Shown here: in pieces, positions 35,551 through 44,222 of the stretch
Position numbering within the stretch: position 1 is the stretch's first letter
Layout of the letters: each line of letters starts with the position of its first letter
The notes under the pieces: model-generated
Database searches by the model: none
What the model was told of the DNA's origin: nothing
The model's input: the letters and a program-made list of their open reading frames with translations, nothing else
Program-made: the position numbers and the translations under genes
Assembly (NCBI GenBank): GCA_910575475.1
Contig: CAJTGD010000008.1
Coordinates: 1 to 64,000 of the forward strand
Reading direction: 5' to 3'
Origin: Lachnospiraceae bacterium
GTDB lineage: Bacteria; Bacillota; Clostridia; Lachnospirales; Lachnospiraceae
Length of the DNA: 64,000 bases

Positions 35551-36813
35551 ATGGGAAAGAACACAGGAAATAATTCCGGGATCAATTTGACAAAAAGGCG
35601 CTGGCTGGTTCTGCTGGCGAGCTGCGTGATCAATCTGTGCATCGGCGCGCTTTACGCGTGGAGCGTGTTTGCCGGCCCGATGGCCGCGTATCTGTCGGGG
35701 CTGTCCGGAAGGGAGATGACAGCCGCGGATCTGTCCATCGTATTTTCCGTGGGAAATGGCTTGGGCTTCATCACCATGATCGGCGGGGGCTTCTTAAACC
35801 AGAAGATCGGACCGAAATGGGTCATCTTCTGGGGCGGAGTCCTGTTTGGACTGGGCTTTGTGATCTGCGGCTTTGCCACAGGCACCGCGGCGCTTGTCGT
35901 GGGATACGGTCTGGTCAGCGGCCTGGCGATGGGGCTTGCCTACGGCTGTACCATCAGCAATTCCGTAAAATTTTTCCCGGATAAGGCAGGACTTGTAGGG
36001 GGGATTGCCACCGCTTCCTATGGAATCTCATCCGTGATCATCCCGCCGATCGCAAACGCGCTGATCGACAGCCTGGGAGTCAATCAGGCATTTATTACAA
36101 TGGGCGTAGTAATCATCGTTGCGGTAGGGGTATTTTCCCAGATGATCCTCCCCTGTCCGGACGGATTTGTGCCGGAGGGCTGGGTGCCGCCTGTGAAAAA
36201 GGAAGCAAGCGGTCCGCAGACAGCAGATAAGGACTGGAAGGAAATGCTTGCGTCCCCGGTCTTTTATGTGATGCTAGTCATGCTGTTTTTCGGCGCGGTG
36301 CTGGGCATGATGGCCATTTCCCAGGCATCCAATATCGCCCAGAGCATGATCGGAATGACCCCGGCGGCAGCGGCGATCGTAGTCTCGATCCTGGCGCTGT
36401 TCAATACATTCGGACGGATCCTGGCAGGGATGATCTCAGACAGGATCGGCTGTATCCGCACGTTGACGGGAGTGTTTGTCATTGCGATGGCCGCAATGGG
36501 AATCCTTTATATGAGCGGAAATGGTTCCACAGGGCTGTTCTATGTGGGCATCTGCCTGATCGGAGTCTGCTTCGGTTCCTTCATGGGCGTGTACCCCAGT
36601 TTTACCGCAGGGCAGTTCGGCAGGAAAAACTCCAGTGTCAATTATGGGATCATGTTCATCGGATTTAATATCGCCGGACTGCTGGGCCCCATGATCGTGA
36701 GCCGGGTATTTCAGCAGACCGGAGACTATAGAAATGCATTTTTGATCGCCCTGGCCTTTGCGGCGGCGGGGCTGGTATTGTCCTTTGTATACAGAAGCTT
36801 TCAGAAAAACTGA
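35551..36813 (+). CDS. OFA-family major facilitator (oxalate/formate antiporter-like)
   Basis: 420 aa and twelve membrane helices. OFA signatures include RRWLVLLASCVINLCIGALYAW-type start, GGGFLNQKIGPKWVIFWGG, SGLAMGLAYGCTISNSVKFF with the loop FFPDKAGLVGG, and NTFGRILAGMISDRIGCIRT. It exchanges carboxylates or exports organic acids; the substrate is unknown. AGGGGG lies 9 bases before the ATG at 35551 (an ATG at 35542 abuts it and is unlikely). Single gene. Confidence 0.88.
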   Translation: MGKNTGNNSGINLTKRRWLVLLASCVINLCIGALYAWSVFAGPMAAYLSGLSGREMTAADLSIVFSVGNGLGFITMIGGGFLNQKIGPKWVIFWGGVLFGLGFVICGFATGTAALVVGYGLVSGLAMGLAYGCTISNSVKFFPDKAGLVGGIATASYGISSVIIPPIANALIDSLGVNQAFITMGVVIIVAVGVFSQMILPCPDGFVPEGWVPPVKKEASGPQTADKDWKEMLASPVFYVMLVMLFFGAVLGMMAISQASNIAQSMIGMTPAAAAIVVSILALFNTFGRILAGMISDRIGCIRTLTGVFVIAMAAMGILYMSGNGSTGLFYVGICLIGVCFGSFMGVYPSFTAGQFGRKNSSVNYGIMFIGFNIAGLLGPMIVSRVFQQTGDYRNAFLIALAFAAAGLVLSFVYRSFQKN

Positions 36814-36874
36814 GACTGCGGAACCGTGCAAAAACAACCTTACCATTTTGCGCAGTTCCTAGTACAGCATTGTA

Positions 36875-37558
36875 TTAATCCTCTTCCTCTAACAGCCGCA
36901 GTCCCGCGGTAGCCGTCACGGGCAGGGAAAATACGATCCCCCCCGCCGGGCTCCCGGTCCCGGCCTTCTCCATAATGGCGCGCATGATCTCATTTTTATG
37001 CTTCGAGCGCACCACGATAAAGATCATCTCCTTCTCCTCCGCGAGAGAGATCCCCAGGAACCGCTTGGCCTGCTCCATGCCGGTTCCTTTTGCGTGTACG
37101 ACCGTGCCGCCCGGCGCGTGGGCGCTTCTGGCGGCATCCATGACCGTCTCGATATGTCCGCCGTTTGCAATGGTGATCAGAAGTTCAAAATCCGTGTCCT
37201 TCAATGTGCTTTCCTCCTCAATGACAACTTCCTGCTCCATGGTAACATACTGCAGTGCTTTTTTCCCGCCGATACTGCTCATGGGAATGAGAAATGCGAT
37301 CCCTCTCCCTGCAATGTCGATCTTCATTTTGCTGTAAAGCTCTTTTTTAAATGACTTCCATGTCTCCATCGTGACAAACGCAAAATAGATCGTCTTTTCC
37401 GTGGCTTCCATTCCCAGATAATCCAGGATGGCGCTGTTGGCGGTCCCCACGCCCATGGTGGAGAGGGTGACATGGATATGGTGTTCCTTAAAAAACGGGA
37501 TCATTTTACTCCGGATCCCCCGGTTGGTGATCATCCCCATCACATAAAGTTCATTCAT
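36875..37558 (-). CDS. PII-like protein with two PII-type domains
   Basis: 227 aa. Two tandem ferredoxin-like PII folds: residues 1-100 (NELYVMGMITNRGIRSKMIP) and 125-227 (DFELLITIANGGHIETVMDA, VVHAKGTG as T-loop-like segment, FIVVRSKHKNEIMRAIMEKA then GTGSPAGGIVFSLPV). PII proteins bind nucleotides and gate transporters by direct contact. The ATG at 37558 has AAAGGAG upstream; the longer frame is not used. It follows the DUF1538 membrane gene on the same strand, which makes that protein its likely partner. Confidence 0.82.
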   Translation of the reverse strand: MNELYVMGMITNRGIRSKMIPFFKEHHIHVTLSTMGVGTANSAILDYLGMEATEKTIYFAFVTMETWKSFKKELYSKMKIDIAGRGIAFLIPMSSIGGKKALQYVTMEQEVVIEEESTLKDTDFELLITIANGGHIETVMDAARSAHAPGGTVVHAKGTGMEQAKRFLGISLAEEKEMIFIVVRSKHKNEIMRAIMEKAGTGSPAGGIVFSLPVTATAGLRLLEEED

Positions 37559-37734
37559 GAAAAGACTCCTTTCTGTTCCAGAACAGCAGATCTCAGACCC
37601 GTCTGCTGCGCAGACTATCCGCTGCATACGCAGCTCCTGTCTGAGGTTTTTGGGCATGAGCCCAATATCAATATGAAAAAGCATGACTTAGCAAGTAAAC
37701 TTGCACATCCTGCATTTTCATATTGCTGCTGTTC

Positions 37735-39267
37735 TTAAAGCTCGATAATATCATCGTCACCCCAGGTATCCAGGTAGGCGGCGCCGGCAGCTTCCATAGC
37801 TTCTGCGATCCTGGATTTGTACTGATAGACTGCGCCCAGGATCTGGATGGCGATGAGCGGCGTCATGGCGACCATGGCCACGATCCCGAAGGCGTCCCGG
37901 ACGATATTGCCGCCCACGGCCTGGCAGGCCCCCATGGCAAAGGGTAGCAGGAAGGTGGCGGTCATGGGCCCGGACGCGACCCCGCCGGAGTCAAACGCGA
38001 TGGCGGTAAATATTTTCGGCACAAAAAAGGACAGGCAGATCGCGATGATGTACCCCGGTACGATAAACCAGAGAATGGAAACCCCGGTCAGAACCCGGAT
38101 CATTGCGATTCCAACCGACGCGGCGACGCCCAGGGACATGCTCAGGCCCATGGCCTTTCCCGGTATGGCGCCGGAGGTGATCTCCTCCACCTGGTCCATC
38201 AGCACGTAGACCGCGGGCTCCGCCTTGACGATGAAAAATCCGATCATCATGCCGATGGGGATCAGGATGAAGCGGAAGGGAAGGTCGGCGATCATCTGCC
38301 CCAGGTGATTTCCCGCAGGCATGAACCCTACATTGGCTCCGGTCAGAAACAGCACCAGTCCGATATAGGTGTCTGCGATACCGATTAATATTTTATACAG
38401 GGTCTTTTTCTTGAGCTTCAGGGAAACAATCTGAAACGCCCCGAAAAATGCGACGATCGGAAAAAGCGAAACCGCGATCTCCTTTATGTATGCGGGAAAA
38501 TTTCCTGCGAAATGCTGCCACAGCTCAATGGAATCCTGGATGTCCGGAAGCGGCGCGGGCACATAGCCGGTGTCCTCCGGATGGTACAAAAGTCCCAGAA
38601 GGAGCACCGCAAGGATCGGCCCGATGGAACACAGCGATACCAGTCCGAAACTGTCATCCTCCGCATGCTTATCGCTTCGGACGGCAGCAAAACCGATACC
38701 AAGCGCCATGATAAACGGAACCGTCATGGGTCCGGTGGTCACTCCGCCGGAGTCAAACGCGACTGCGACAAAATCCTTTGGAACAAACAATGTCAAAACC
38801 GCCACAAGGATATAAAAAAAGATCAAAAGCGTGGATAAGGATTTTGAAAACAGCATTCGAAGCATTGCCACAACCAGAAAAAATCCGACTCCGCAGGCAA
38901 CGGCCAGTATCAACGTATAGTTGGGGATGGACGGAACCTGCTCCGCCAGCACCTGTAGATCCGGCTCGGAGATGGTGATGACAAATCCCAGCAGAAAGCA
39001 CAGGAACAGGATCGTCCCCAGGTGCATTGTCTTTGCCATTTTTGTACCCACCTTTTCCCCCATGGGGGTCATGGACAATTCCGCTCCCAGCGTAAAAAAC
39101 ATCATACCGATGATGAGCAGCACCGCCCCGAATAAAAACAGGAGCAGGATGCTGGGCGGAATGGGCGCAATGGTAAAGCTCAAGAGCAGCACGATCCCGA
39201 TGATCGGCGCGACCGCTTTTAAGGCTTCCTTTAATTTGTCAGAAAATCTGGTCTGGTAATAATTCAT
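37735..39267 (-). CDS. DUF1538 integral membrane protein, internally duplicated
   Basis: 510 aa with about fourteen hydrophobic segments. The two halves repeat each other: VAVAFDSGGVTTGPMTVPFI near residue 180 and TAIAFDSGGVASGPMTATFL near 430, each followed by an acidic loop and SLCSIGPI- or VAMTPLI-type helix. The Asp-Ser-Gly-Gly-Val motif in a membrane setting suggests ion or solute coordination, but no function is established for the family. AAAGGA precedes the ATG at 39267. It is the first gene of a two-gene operon with the PII-like protein. Confidence 0.85.
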   Translation of the reverse strand: MNYYQTRFSDKLKEALKAVAPIIGIVLLLSFTIAPIPPSILLLFLFGAVLLIIGMMFFTLGAELSMTPMGEKVGTKMAKTMHLGTILFLCFLLGFVITISEPDLQVLAEQVPSIPNYTLILAVACGVGFFLVVAMLRMLFSKSLSTLLIFFYILVAVLTLFVPKDFVAVAFDSGGVTTGPMTVPFIMALGIGFAAVRSDKHAEDDSFGLVSLCSIGPILAVLLLGLLYHPEDTGYVPAPLPDIQDSIELWQHFAGNFPAYIKEIAVSLFPIVAFFGAFQIVSLKLKKKTLYKILIGIADTYIGLVLFLTGANVGFMPAGNHLGQMIADLPFRFILIPIGMMIGFFIVKAEPAVYVLMDQVEEITSGAIPGKAMGLSMSLGVAASVGIAMIRVLTGVSILWFIVPGYIIAICLSFFVPKIFTAIAFDSGGVASGPMTATFLLPFAMGACQAVGGNIVRDAFGIVAMVAMTPLIAIQILGAVYQYKSRIAEAMEAAGAAYLDTWGDDDIIEL

Positions 39268-39599
39268 GAAACAGTCCTTTCTATAGATGTGATCCTGGTG
39301 TCTTGCTGCAGAATATCCAGCCGGCAAAACGGCTCTGGCATTATTCGAAAAAAATATCCGGCCATCTGGCTTTTTTAGTATTATAAATGGTTTCTGTATA
39401 TTTTACAATCATTTCCATCCAATGATTGACAGGCATGATGAGAAATATTATGATACATGATAACAGGCAGCGGATGAAATGATACTGAGCACAGCCGCAT
39501 AAGGAAGTATGCCGCTTTTCGGCTGCGGTTGGCGCGATACTCAAAGCAGTCTCGAATCCGTTCATACAGTTGGAAATATTTGGAAAGCGAGGTGACCGG

Positions 39600-39890
39600 A
39601 TGAACGGCAAAATTTACGAATATGAATCTCAGATTTACAGTGCGGATAAAAAAGGCGGCGCTTACGTGATCTTTCCCTATGATATCCGGGAGGAGTTCGG
39701 CAGGGGGAGGGTGAAGGTGCATGCCTCCTTTGACGGAGAACCATACGACGGCCGCATTGTCAATATGGGAGTCAAGAACGAGGACGGCAGCATTTGCTAC
39801 ATCATCGGCCTGCGCAAGGATATCCGTGCCCGGATCAAAAAAGAGCCGGGCGACAGCGTGCATGTGACAATACAGGAAAGGGGAGATTGA
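39600..39890 (+). CDS. DUF1905 family protein
   Basis: 96 aa. The family plan is visible: YESQIYSADKKGGAYVIFPY, VKVHASFDGEPYDGRIVNMG and GLRKDIRARIKKEPGDSVHV. It folds as a small beta-barrel of unknown role and is often next to DUF1801 proteins, as here (the next gene begins 2 bases after). GAGGTGA precedes the ATG at 39600. Confidence 0.85.
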   Translation: MNGKIYEYESQIYSADKKGGAYVIFPYDIREEFGRGRVKVHASFDGEPYDGRIVNMGVKNEDGSICYIIGLRKDIRARIKKEPGDSVHVTIQERGD

Positions 39891-39891
39891 G

Positions 39892-40311
39892 ATGTGGACA
39901 TGTCCAAAATGCGGGCGCAGTTTTAAAAATGCGAACCAGAGCCATTACTGCGGAAAAGCTCCGGAAACGATTGACGAGTATATCTCCGAACAGGCAGAGT
40001 ACGCACAGCCGTATCTGCGGGAGATCCGGGAGACGATCCGAAAGGCGCTGCCCGAGGCGGAGGAACGCATCTCGTGGAGTATGCCGACCTTCTGGAAAAA
40101 GCACAACATCATCCAGTTTGCCGCGGCAAAAAAGCACGTCGGCCTCTATCCGGGGCCGGAGGCTGTGGAGAGATTCAGCGGACAGCTGAAAGACTACAAG
40201 ACCAGCAAGGGTACGATCCAGCTTCCATATGACAAGCCCCATCCGCTGGAACTGATCGGGGAGATCGCCAGATGGTGCTATGAAGGGGAAGGAACAGGAA
40301 TAAACCAGTGA
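39892..40311 (+). CDS. DUF1801 family protein with N-terminal zinc ribbon
   Basis: 139 aa. Residues 1-22 hold CPKCGRSF and HYCGK, a one-knuckle zinc ribbon. The rest is DUF1801 (YLREIRETIRKALPEAEERI; ISWSMPTFWKK; GLYPGPEAVERF; TIQLPYDKPHP), the fold shared with bacterial frataxin-like iron chaperones. Function unknown. Translated directly after the DUF1905 gene from the overlapping ribosome site GGGGAGATTGAG. Confidence 0.85.
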   Translation: MWTCPKCGRSFKNANQSHYCGKAPETIDEYISEQAEYAQPYLREIRETIRKALPEAEERISWSMPTFWKKHNIIQFAAAKKHVGLYPGPEAVERFSGQLKDYKTSKGTIQLPYDKPHPLELIGEIARWCYEGEGTGINQ

Positions 40312-40341
40312 TCCGGCTGTGATCGATGTGAGGAAAAAAGA

Positions 40342-40692
40342 ATGGAAAATAATAAAGTATATGGAATGGATTTTACAAAAATATACCAGCTCCTTCTCAA
40401 TAAAGCGATGAAAAAGGGGAGGACAAAGGAAGAGGCAGATGAGGTCATCCGGTGGCTGACCGGATACAGCCAGGCAGAGCTGGAAAGCATGCAGGGACAA
40501 AACATTTCCTACGGAGATTTTTTCCGGAACGCTCCGAAGCCCAATGAGAACCGGCATTTGATCAAGGGCGCGGTCTGCGGGGTCAGGGTGGAAAATATCG
40601 AGGATCCGCTGATGCGTGAGATCCGGTATCTGGACAAGCTGATCGATGAGCTGGCAAAAGGAAAATCTATGGATAAGATACTGAGAAAATAA
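40342..40692 (+). CDS. DUF2200 family protein
   Basis: 116 aa, a full-length member: [50 protein letters not shown] and [20 protein letters not shown]. The N-terminal half suggests a helical, possibly DNA- or protein-binding fold. It is last in the three-gene run DUF1905-DUF1801-DUF2200 and has AGGAAAAAAG before its ATG. Function unknown. Confidence 0.85.
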   Translation: MENNKVYGMDFTKIYQLLLNKAMKKGRTKEEADEVIRWLTGYSQAELESMQGQNISYGDFFRNAPKPNENRHLIKGAVCGVRVENIEDPLMREIRYLDKLIDELAKGKSMDKILRK

Positions 40693-40726
40693 ATCCAAGT
40701 GGTTTTTGTCCGGCTTGAAATACAAT

Positions 40727-40828
40727 ATGAAATGTAGTACACTTATTGATACCCAGGGACGCCTCATGATCTGCGTCCTTGAAGACCGGACGGATTCCGT
40801 CAGGGTTTATCTGGTTAATCCGGGTTAG
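40727..40828 (+). CDS. Very short ORF upstream of guaA
   Basis: 33 codons reading MKCSTLIDTQGRLMICVLED and then a charged tail ending YLVNPG. It has protein-like composition but no ribosome site, and no relative is recognised. It could be a remnant left by deletion or chance. The remaining 100 bp before guaA contain no recognisable purine riboswitch. Confidence 0.2.
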   Translation: MKCSTLIDTQGRLMICVLEDRTDSVRVYLVNPG

Positions 40829-40931
40829 GAAGTGTCAAGAATTTTTAGACAAGTCAGATGTAAAGATTAATTCTTTGACAGTTCCTTAGGTTATGTTGCA
40901 GAAAACAAGATACAGAAGAAGGAGAGAATGT

Positions 40932-42224
40932 ATGAAGCAGGATATGATTGTCATTTTGGACCTGGGCAGTACGGAGAATACGGAGGTTGCCCGTAAAATC
41001 CGCGACATGGGTGTGTACACGGAGATCCACCCCCATGACATTTCCCTGGAAGAACTCCAAAAGCTGGAAAATGTGAAAGGGATCATATTAAACGGCGGGG
41101 AAAACCGGATCGTGGACGGCGCACCCGTTGAGATCAGCCCTGAGCTTTATGAGTGCGGCTGCCCCATGATGTCCATTGACCACCCCACGGCGAAATGCGA
41201 TAAGAAATGGGATGCAATGCCGGCGGATGAGGCTTTGCGGGAATTTGTCTTTGAAACATGCCGGGCTCAGGCAAATTGGAACATGAAGAATTTTATCGAG
41301 GATCAGGTGGAACAGATCCGCAGGCAGGTGGGCGATAGAAAAGTCCTGCTGGCGCTTTCCGGCGGCGTGGATTCCTCGGTTGTTGCTGCTATGCTGATCC
41401 GTGCCATCGGCGATCAGCTTACATGTGTTCATGTCAATCACGGCCTGATGCGGAAGGATGAGTCCGAAAGCGTGATCGAGGTGTTCCGAAACCAGCTTCA
41501 TGCCAACCTGATCTATGTAGACGGCACCGAGCGGTTTTTAGGAAAGCTGGAGGGCGTTTCCGACCCGGAACAAAAGCGCAAGATCATCGGCAGCGAGTTC
41601 ATCCGCGTATTCGAGGAAGAAGCCAGAAAGCTGGAGGGGATTGATTTCCTGGGACAGGGGACCATTTACCCGGACATCATCGAAAGCGGGACCAAGACCG
41701 CGAAGATGGTAAAATCCCACCACAACGTAGGCGGCCTTCCCGAAGACCTGCAGTTTGAGCTTGTGGAGCCTTTAAAACAGCTCTTCAAGGACGAAGTACG
41801 TGCCTGCGGGATAGAGCTGGGACTTCCTGCTTCCATGGTTTACCGTCAGCCGTTCCCAGGCCCCGGCCTCGGAGTCCGCTGCCTGGGCGCCATCACCAGA
41901 GACCGGCTGACGGCAGTGCGGGAATCCGACGCCATCCTCCGGGAAGAATTTGCAAATGCGGGGCTGGACAAAAAGGTATGGCAGTATTTTACCGTAGTTC
42001 CGGATTTTAAGTCAGTGGGCGTCAAAAATAACGCCAGATGCTTTGAGTACATGGTGATCATCCGCGCCATCAATACGGTGGACGCGATGAGCGCAACCAT
42101 TGAACGGATCGACTGGGATGTGCTCCAGAAGATCACCGGTCGGATCCTGGCAGAGGTGGAGAATGTGAATCGGGTATGCTATGACATGTCGCCGAAGCCT
42201 CCTTCGACGATTGAGTTCGAGTGA
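40932..42224 (+). CDS. guaA: GMP synthase with shortened glutaminase domain
   Basis: 430 aa where most GuaA have about 510-520. The synthetase part is complete: ATP loop LALSGGVDSSVVAA, KIIGSEFIRVFEEEARKL, GTIYPDIIESGTKTA, KSHHNVGGLPEDLQFELVEP and the C-terminal dimerisation domain ending PKPPSTIEFE. The N-terminal GATase is only about 110 residues: it keeps the first strands (IVILDLGSTENTEVARKIRD; GIILNGGENRIV) but lacks the Cys nucleophile motif (G-x-C-x-G) and the FHPE His-Glu pair. It should convert XMP to GMP with free ammonia or with a partner glutaminase. The ATG at 40932 follows AAGGAGAG. Confidence 0.9.
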   Translation: MKQDMIVILDLGSTENTEVARKIRDMGVYTEIHPHDISLEELQKLENVKGIILNGGENRIVDGAPVEISPELYECGCPMMSIDHPTAKCDKKWDAMPADEALREFVFETCRAQANWNMKNFIEDQVEQIRRQVGDRKVLLALSGGVDSSVVAAMLIRAIGDQLTCVHVNHGLMRKDESESVIEVFRNQLHANLIYVDGTERFLGKLEGVSDPEQKRKIIGSEFIRVFEEEARKLEGIDFLGQGTIYPDIIESGTKTAKMVKSHHNVGGLPEDLQFELVEPLKQLFKDEVRACGIELGLPASMVYRQPFPGPGLGVRCLGAITRDRLTAVRESDAILREEFANAGLDKKVWQYFTVVPDFKSVGVKNNARCFEYMVIIRAINTVDAMSATIERIDWDVLQKITGRILAEVENVNRVCYDMSPKPPSTIEFE

Positions 42225-42348
42225 TGAAAAATTTTACACAGATTATTTTATATGGCAGGTAGTCTATGGATTGCCTGCCATATTTGATATTATTTCATTT
42301 AGGCTTATTTGTAAAATTTTTGTTGCCAGAAAATTGTATACAAAATGA

Positions 42349-42377
42349 TTGACACCAAATACGACACCACATATAAT
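42349..42377 (+). promoter_or_regulatory. Promoter of hicAB
   Basis: TTGACA at 42349-42354, 17-base spacer, TATAAT at 42372-42377, 21 bases before the hicA ATG. Confidence 0.85.
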
Positions 42378-42397
42378 GTAAATAGGAGGTATTCAGA

Positions 42398-42655
42398 ATG
42401 TCAAAGTGGGATAAACTATTAGCACGTATTTGCACTTTATCAAAAGATATTCGGTTTGATGAATTGCGTAAGGTGTTAGAGAGCTATGGATATGAGATGA
42501 ATGCCCCAAGAAGTGGAAGCAGTCATTATACATTTAGAAAAAAAGGGTGTATGCCAATTACGATACCGAAGCATGAGCCAATTAAGAGAGTTTATGTTGA
42601 GATGGTGAAACAGATCGTAGAAAGTGAGGAAAGAAACGATGAAAACGCTGAATGA
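42398..42655 (+). CDS. hicA: HicA-type mRNA interferase toxin
   Basis: 85 aa. HicA dsRBD-like fold: FDELRKVLESYGYEMNAPRS, GSSHYTFRK with the catalytic His, and MPITIPKHEPIKRVYVEMVK. It cleaves mRNA when not bound by HicB. AGGAGG precedes the ATG, and it overlaps hicB by 17 bp. All key parts are present, so the toxin looks active. Confidence 0.92.
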   Translation: MSKWDKLLARICTLSKDIRFDELRKVLESYGYEMNAPRSGSSHYTFRKKGCMPITIPKHEPIKRVYVEMVKQIVESEERNDENAE

Positions 42656-43001
42656 TTATATGGCAATGTCTTATCGGATGGAGATTGTGGAGGATAAGGA
42701 TGAAGGTGGTTTTGTGGTTTCTTATCCTGATCTGCCGGGATGTATTACCTGTGGTGAAACAGTAGAAAAAGCGGTGGCAAATGCAGCAGATGCTAAGAGG
42801 GAATGGATTGAAGCTGCACTGGAAGAGGGGATTAAGATTAATGAACCAGGCAGCTTGGAAGACTATTCTGGCCAGTTTAAATTGAGATTACCTCGCAGCT
42901 TACATCGCCTATTGGCAGAGCATTCCAAAAGGGAAGGTATCAGTATGAATCAGTATTGTGTGTATCTTCTATCAAGAAATGATGCTGTTTATTCAAAGTA
43001 A
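42639..43001 (+). CDS. hicB: HicB-type antitoxin
   Basis: 120 aa. An N-terminal partial RNase H-like HicB domain (YRMEIVEDKDEGGFVVSYPD; LPGCITCGETVEKAVANAAD) and a C-terminal ribbon-helix-helix (FKLRLPRSLHRLLAEHSKRE; SMNQYCVYLLSR) for promoter binding. The ATG at 42639 lies inside hicA with GTGAGG upstream, so the pair is translationally coupled. Confidence 0.92.
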   Translation: MKTLNDYMAMSYRMEIVEDKDEGGFVVSYPDLPGCITCGETVEKAVANAADAKREWIEAALEEGIKINEPGSLEDYSGQFKLRLPRSLHRLLAEHSKREGISMNQYCVYLLSRNDAVYSK

Positions 43002-43041
43002 AACCAACAATATAATATTGAAAAGAGCTTGGCAAGTGCTG

Positions 43042-43152
43042 ATGAATACAAGTGAAATGTTCGGTTTAGCCGGTGGAGTTTCTTATATGTTCGAAAATAA
43101 TGAAAGAAAAAGATTTATCAAAAAAATGAGCGATATGTTTTATGTGAATTAG
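43042..43152 (+). CDS. Short ORF after hicB
   Basis: 36 codons from ATG 43042, sequence begins MNTSEMFGLAGGVSYMFENN and ends basic. No ribosome site and no known relative. The same frame is open upstream into hicB. It may be a remnant of a deleted gene of the island. Confidence 0.2.
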   Translation: MNTSEMFGLAGGVSYMFENNERKRFIKKMSDMFYVN

Positions 43153-43270
43153 GGTTTTTTGAAGGAAAGTATTTGTTGTTGTTATTTTTTACGATTTAGA
43201 AGATGTGGCACTAGAAATTATACGTAAATGACGAATACTAATATAGATGGCATGGATGGGGAATGTGATA

Positions 43271-43753
43271 ATGTCTAAGCTTATTGTATTAAGAGGAAAT
43301 TCTGGTAGTGGAAAAACTACGGTGTCAAAAATATTGCAGGAAAAGTTTGGGCGGAACACTATGTTAATATCACATGATATGGTGCGAATGCAAATATTGC
43401 ACGCTAAAGATGTAGAAGCATTGCCTTTGATAATGCAGTTGCTCAAGTATGGCAGACAAAATTCAGATATTACAATTTTGGAAGGCATACTTCCTACGGA
43501 GGTTTATATGCCTTTGTTTGAAATGGCTGTACAAGAATATGGGAAAGATATATTTGCTTTTTATTATGACTTGCCATTTGAAGAAACGCTACGGAGACAC
43601 GAAACAAAGCCTAATAAGGCAGATTTTGGCGAACAAGACATGAGAAGATGGTGGAAAGAAAATGATTTCATTCATATTATTCCTGAAAAGATACTAACCA
43701 AAAACTTAAGTGTTTCAGATACGGCTGAAATGATATATAATCTCGTATCGTAA
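43271..43753 (+). CDS. P-loop kinase (zeta-toxin/chloramphenicol phosphotransferase-like)
   Basis: 160 aa. Walker A GNSGSGKTT at residues 8-16, LISHDMVRMQIL with the Asp expected of the base or substrate site, then ILEGILPTEVY and FYYDLPFEETLRRHETKPNK, where the second Arg region forms a lid. The C-terminus ends with KNLSVSDTAEMIYNLV. The substrate is unknown (antibiotic, nucleotide or sugar). The ATG at 43271 has only a weak GGGGAAT site. AT-rich like the other genes of the guaA-linked island. Confidence 0.78.
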   Translation: MSKLIVLRGNSGSGKTTVSKILQEKFGRNTMLISHDMVRMQILHAKDVEALPLIMQLLKYGRQNSDITILEGILPTEVYMPLFEMAVQEYGKDIFAFYYDLPFEETLRRHETKPNKADFGEQDMRRWWKENDFIHIIPEKILTKNLSVSDTAEMIYNLVS

Positions 43754-44151
43754 TTCTTATTTGCTGATGAATAGAAATTCGTAAGATTTTCCTTTTAATG
43801 ATATGAAAGACATGGTGCTGGCACCATGTGTTAAGGGTGGTTAAGGAGAAAATGGCATTTAGTTAATCTTGGTTAGTTTTGACACTTTTGCAAGCTTTAC
43901 TTTATTAGGCAATTCGGACGAAAAATAGACTTCGGCGATATTTTATACCTTTGTTTTTATAAATGGTTTTTACTGCGTAACATTGTAGAAATGAGTTGCC
44001 ATATTGTGAGGATTTGCTATAATAAATGCGTGGCAACATTTTGGCAACAGAAAATCAGCAAGCCATAATAAATGATGTAATTGAAGTAAAAATAGGCGTG
44101 TATTTGCATAAAACTTAAGCAAATATAGTTAAGAACAACAAAGAACACGCC
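43754..44151. other. Non-coding right end of the guaA island
   Basis: About 400 bp without a credible gene. It holds a palindrome ACATGGTGC-TG-GCACCATGT at 43810-43829, three TGGCAAC-type boxes between 43995 and 44048, a TATAAT-like string at about 44019, and the att-like copy at its end. A deleted integrase would be expected here. Confidence 0.5.
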
Positions 44152-44171
44152 GAGTTCGAGTAGACAACATT

Positions 44172-44216
44172 CCTCTGGAAAGCTTTGTTTTAGGGGCTTT
44201 TCAGAGGATGCTTCAT
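44172..44216 (+). terminator. Terminator probably belonging to guaA
   Basis: CCTCTGGAAAGC pairs with GCTTTTCAGAGG (one G-T pair) around a T-rich loop, 11 bases after the right att-like repeat. Its position makes sense if it was next to guaA before the insertion. The 3' side lacks a strong T-run. Confidence 0.5.
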
Positions 44217-44222
44217 GAGAAA

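Larger units (their letters stand above)
42213..44161. mobile_element. Remnant integrative element at the 3' end of guaA
   Basis: GAGTTCGAGT occurs at the guaA stop codon (42213-42222) and again at 44152-44161 in the context GAGTTCGAGTAG, as expected for attL and attR of an element that uses the guaA 3' end. The DNA between is clearly AT-richer than its surroundings and holds HicAB and a P-loop kinase. The hairpin that would terminate guaA lies just beyond the right copy. Four TGGCAAC/GTTGCCA boxes (42322, 43995, 44031, 44042) near the ends could be arm sites. No integrase gene remains. Confidence 0.65.

Noticed and set aside
40740..40931. Purine riboswitch upstream of guaA
   Set aside because: The conserved loop sequences and three-way junction of purine aptamers are not found; only weak stems are visible.
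44172..44222. T-box or tRNA fragment as target of the guaA-linked element
   Set aside because: No cloverleaf or T-box sequence is present; the hairpin is a simple terminator-like stem.
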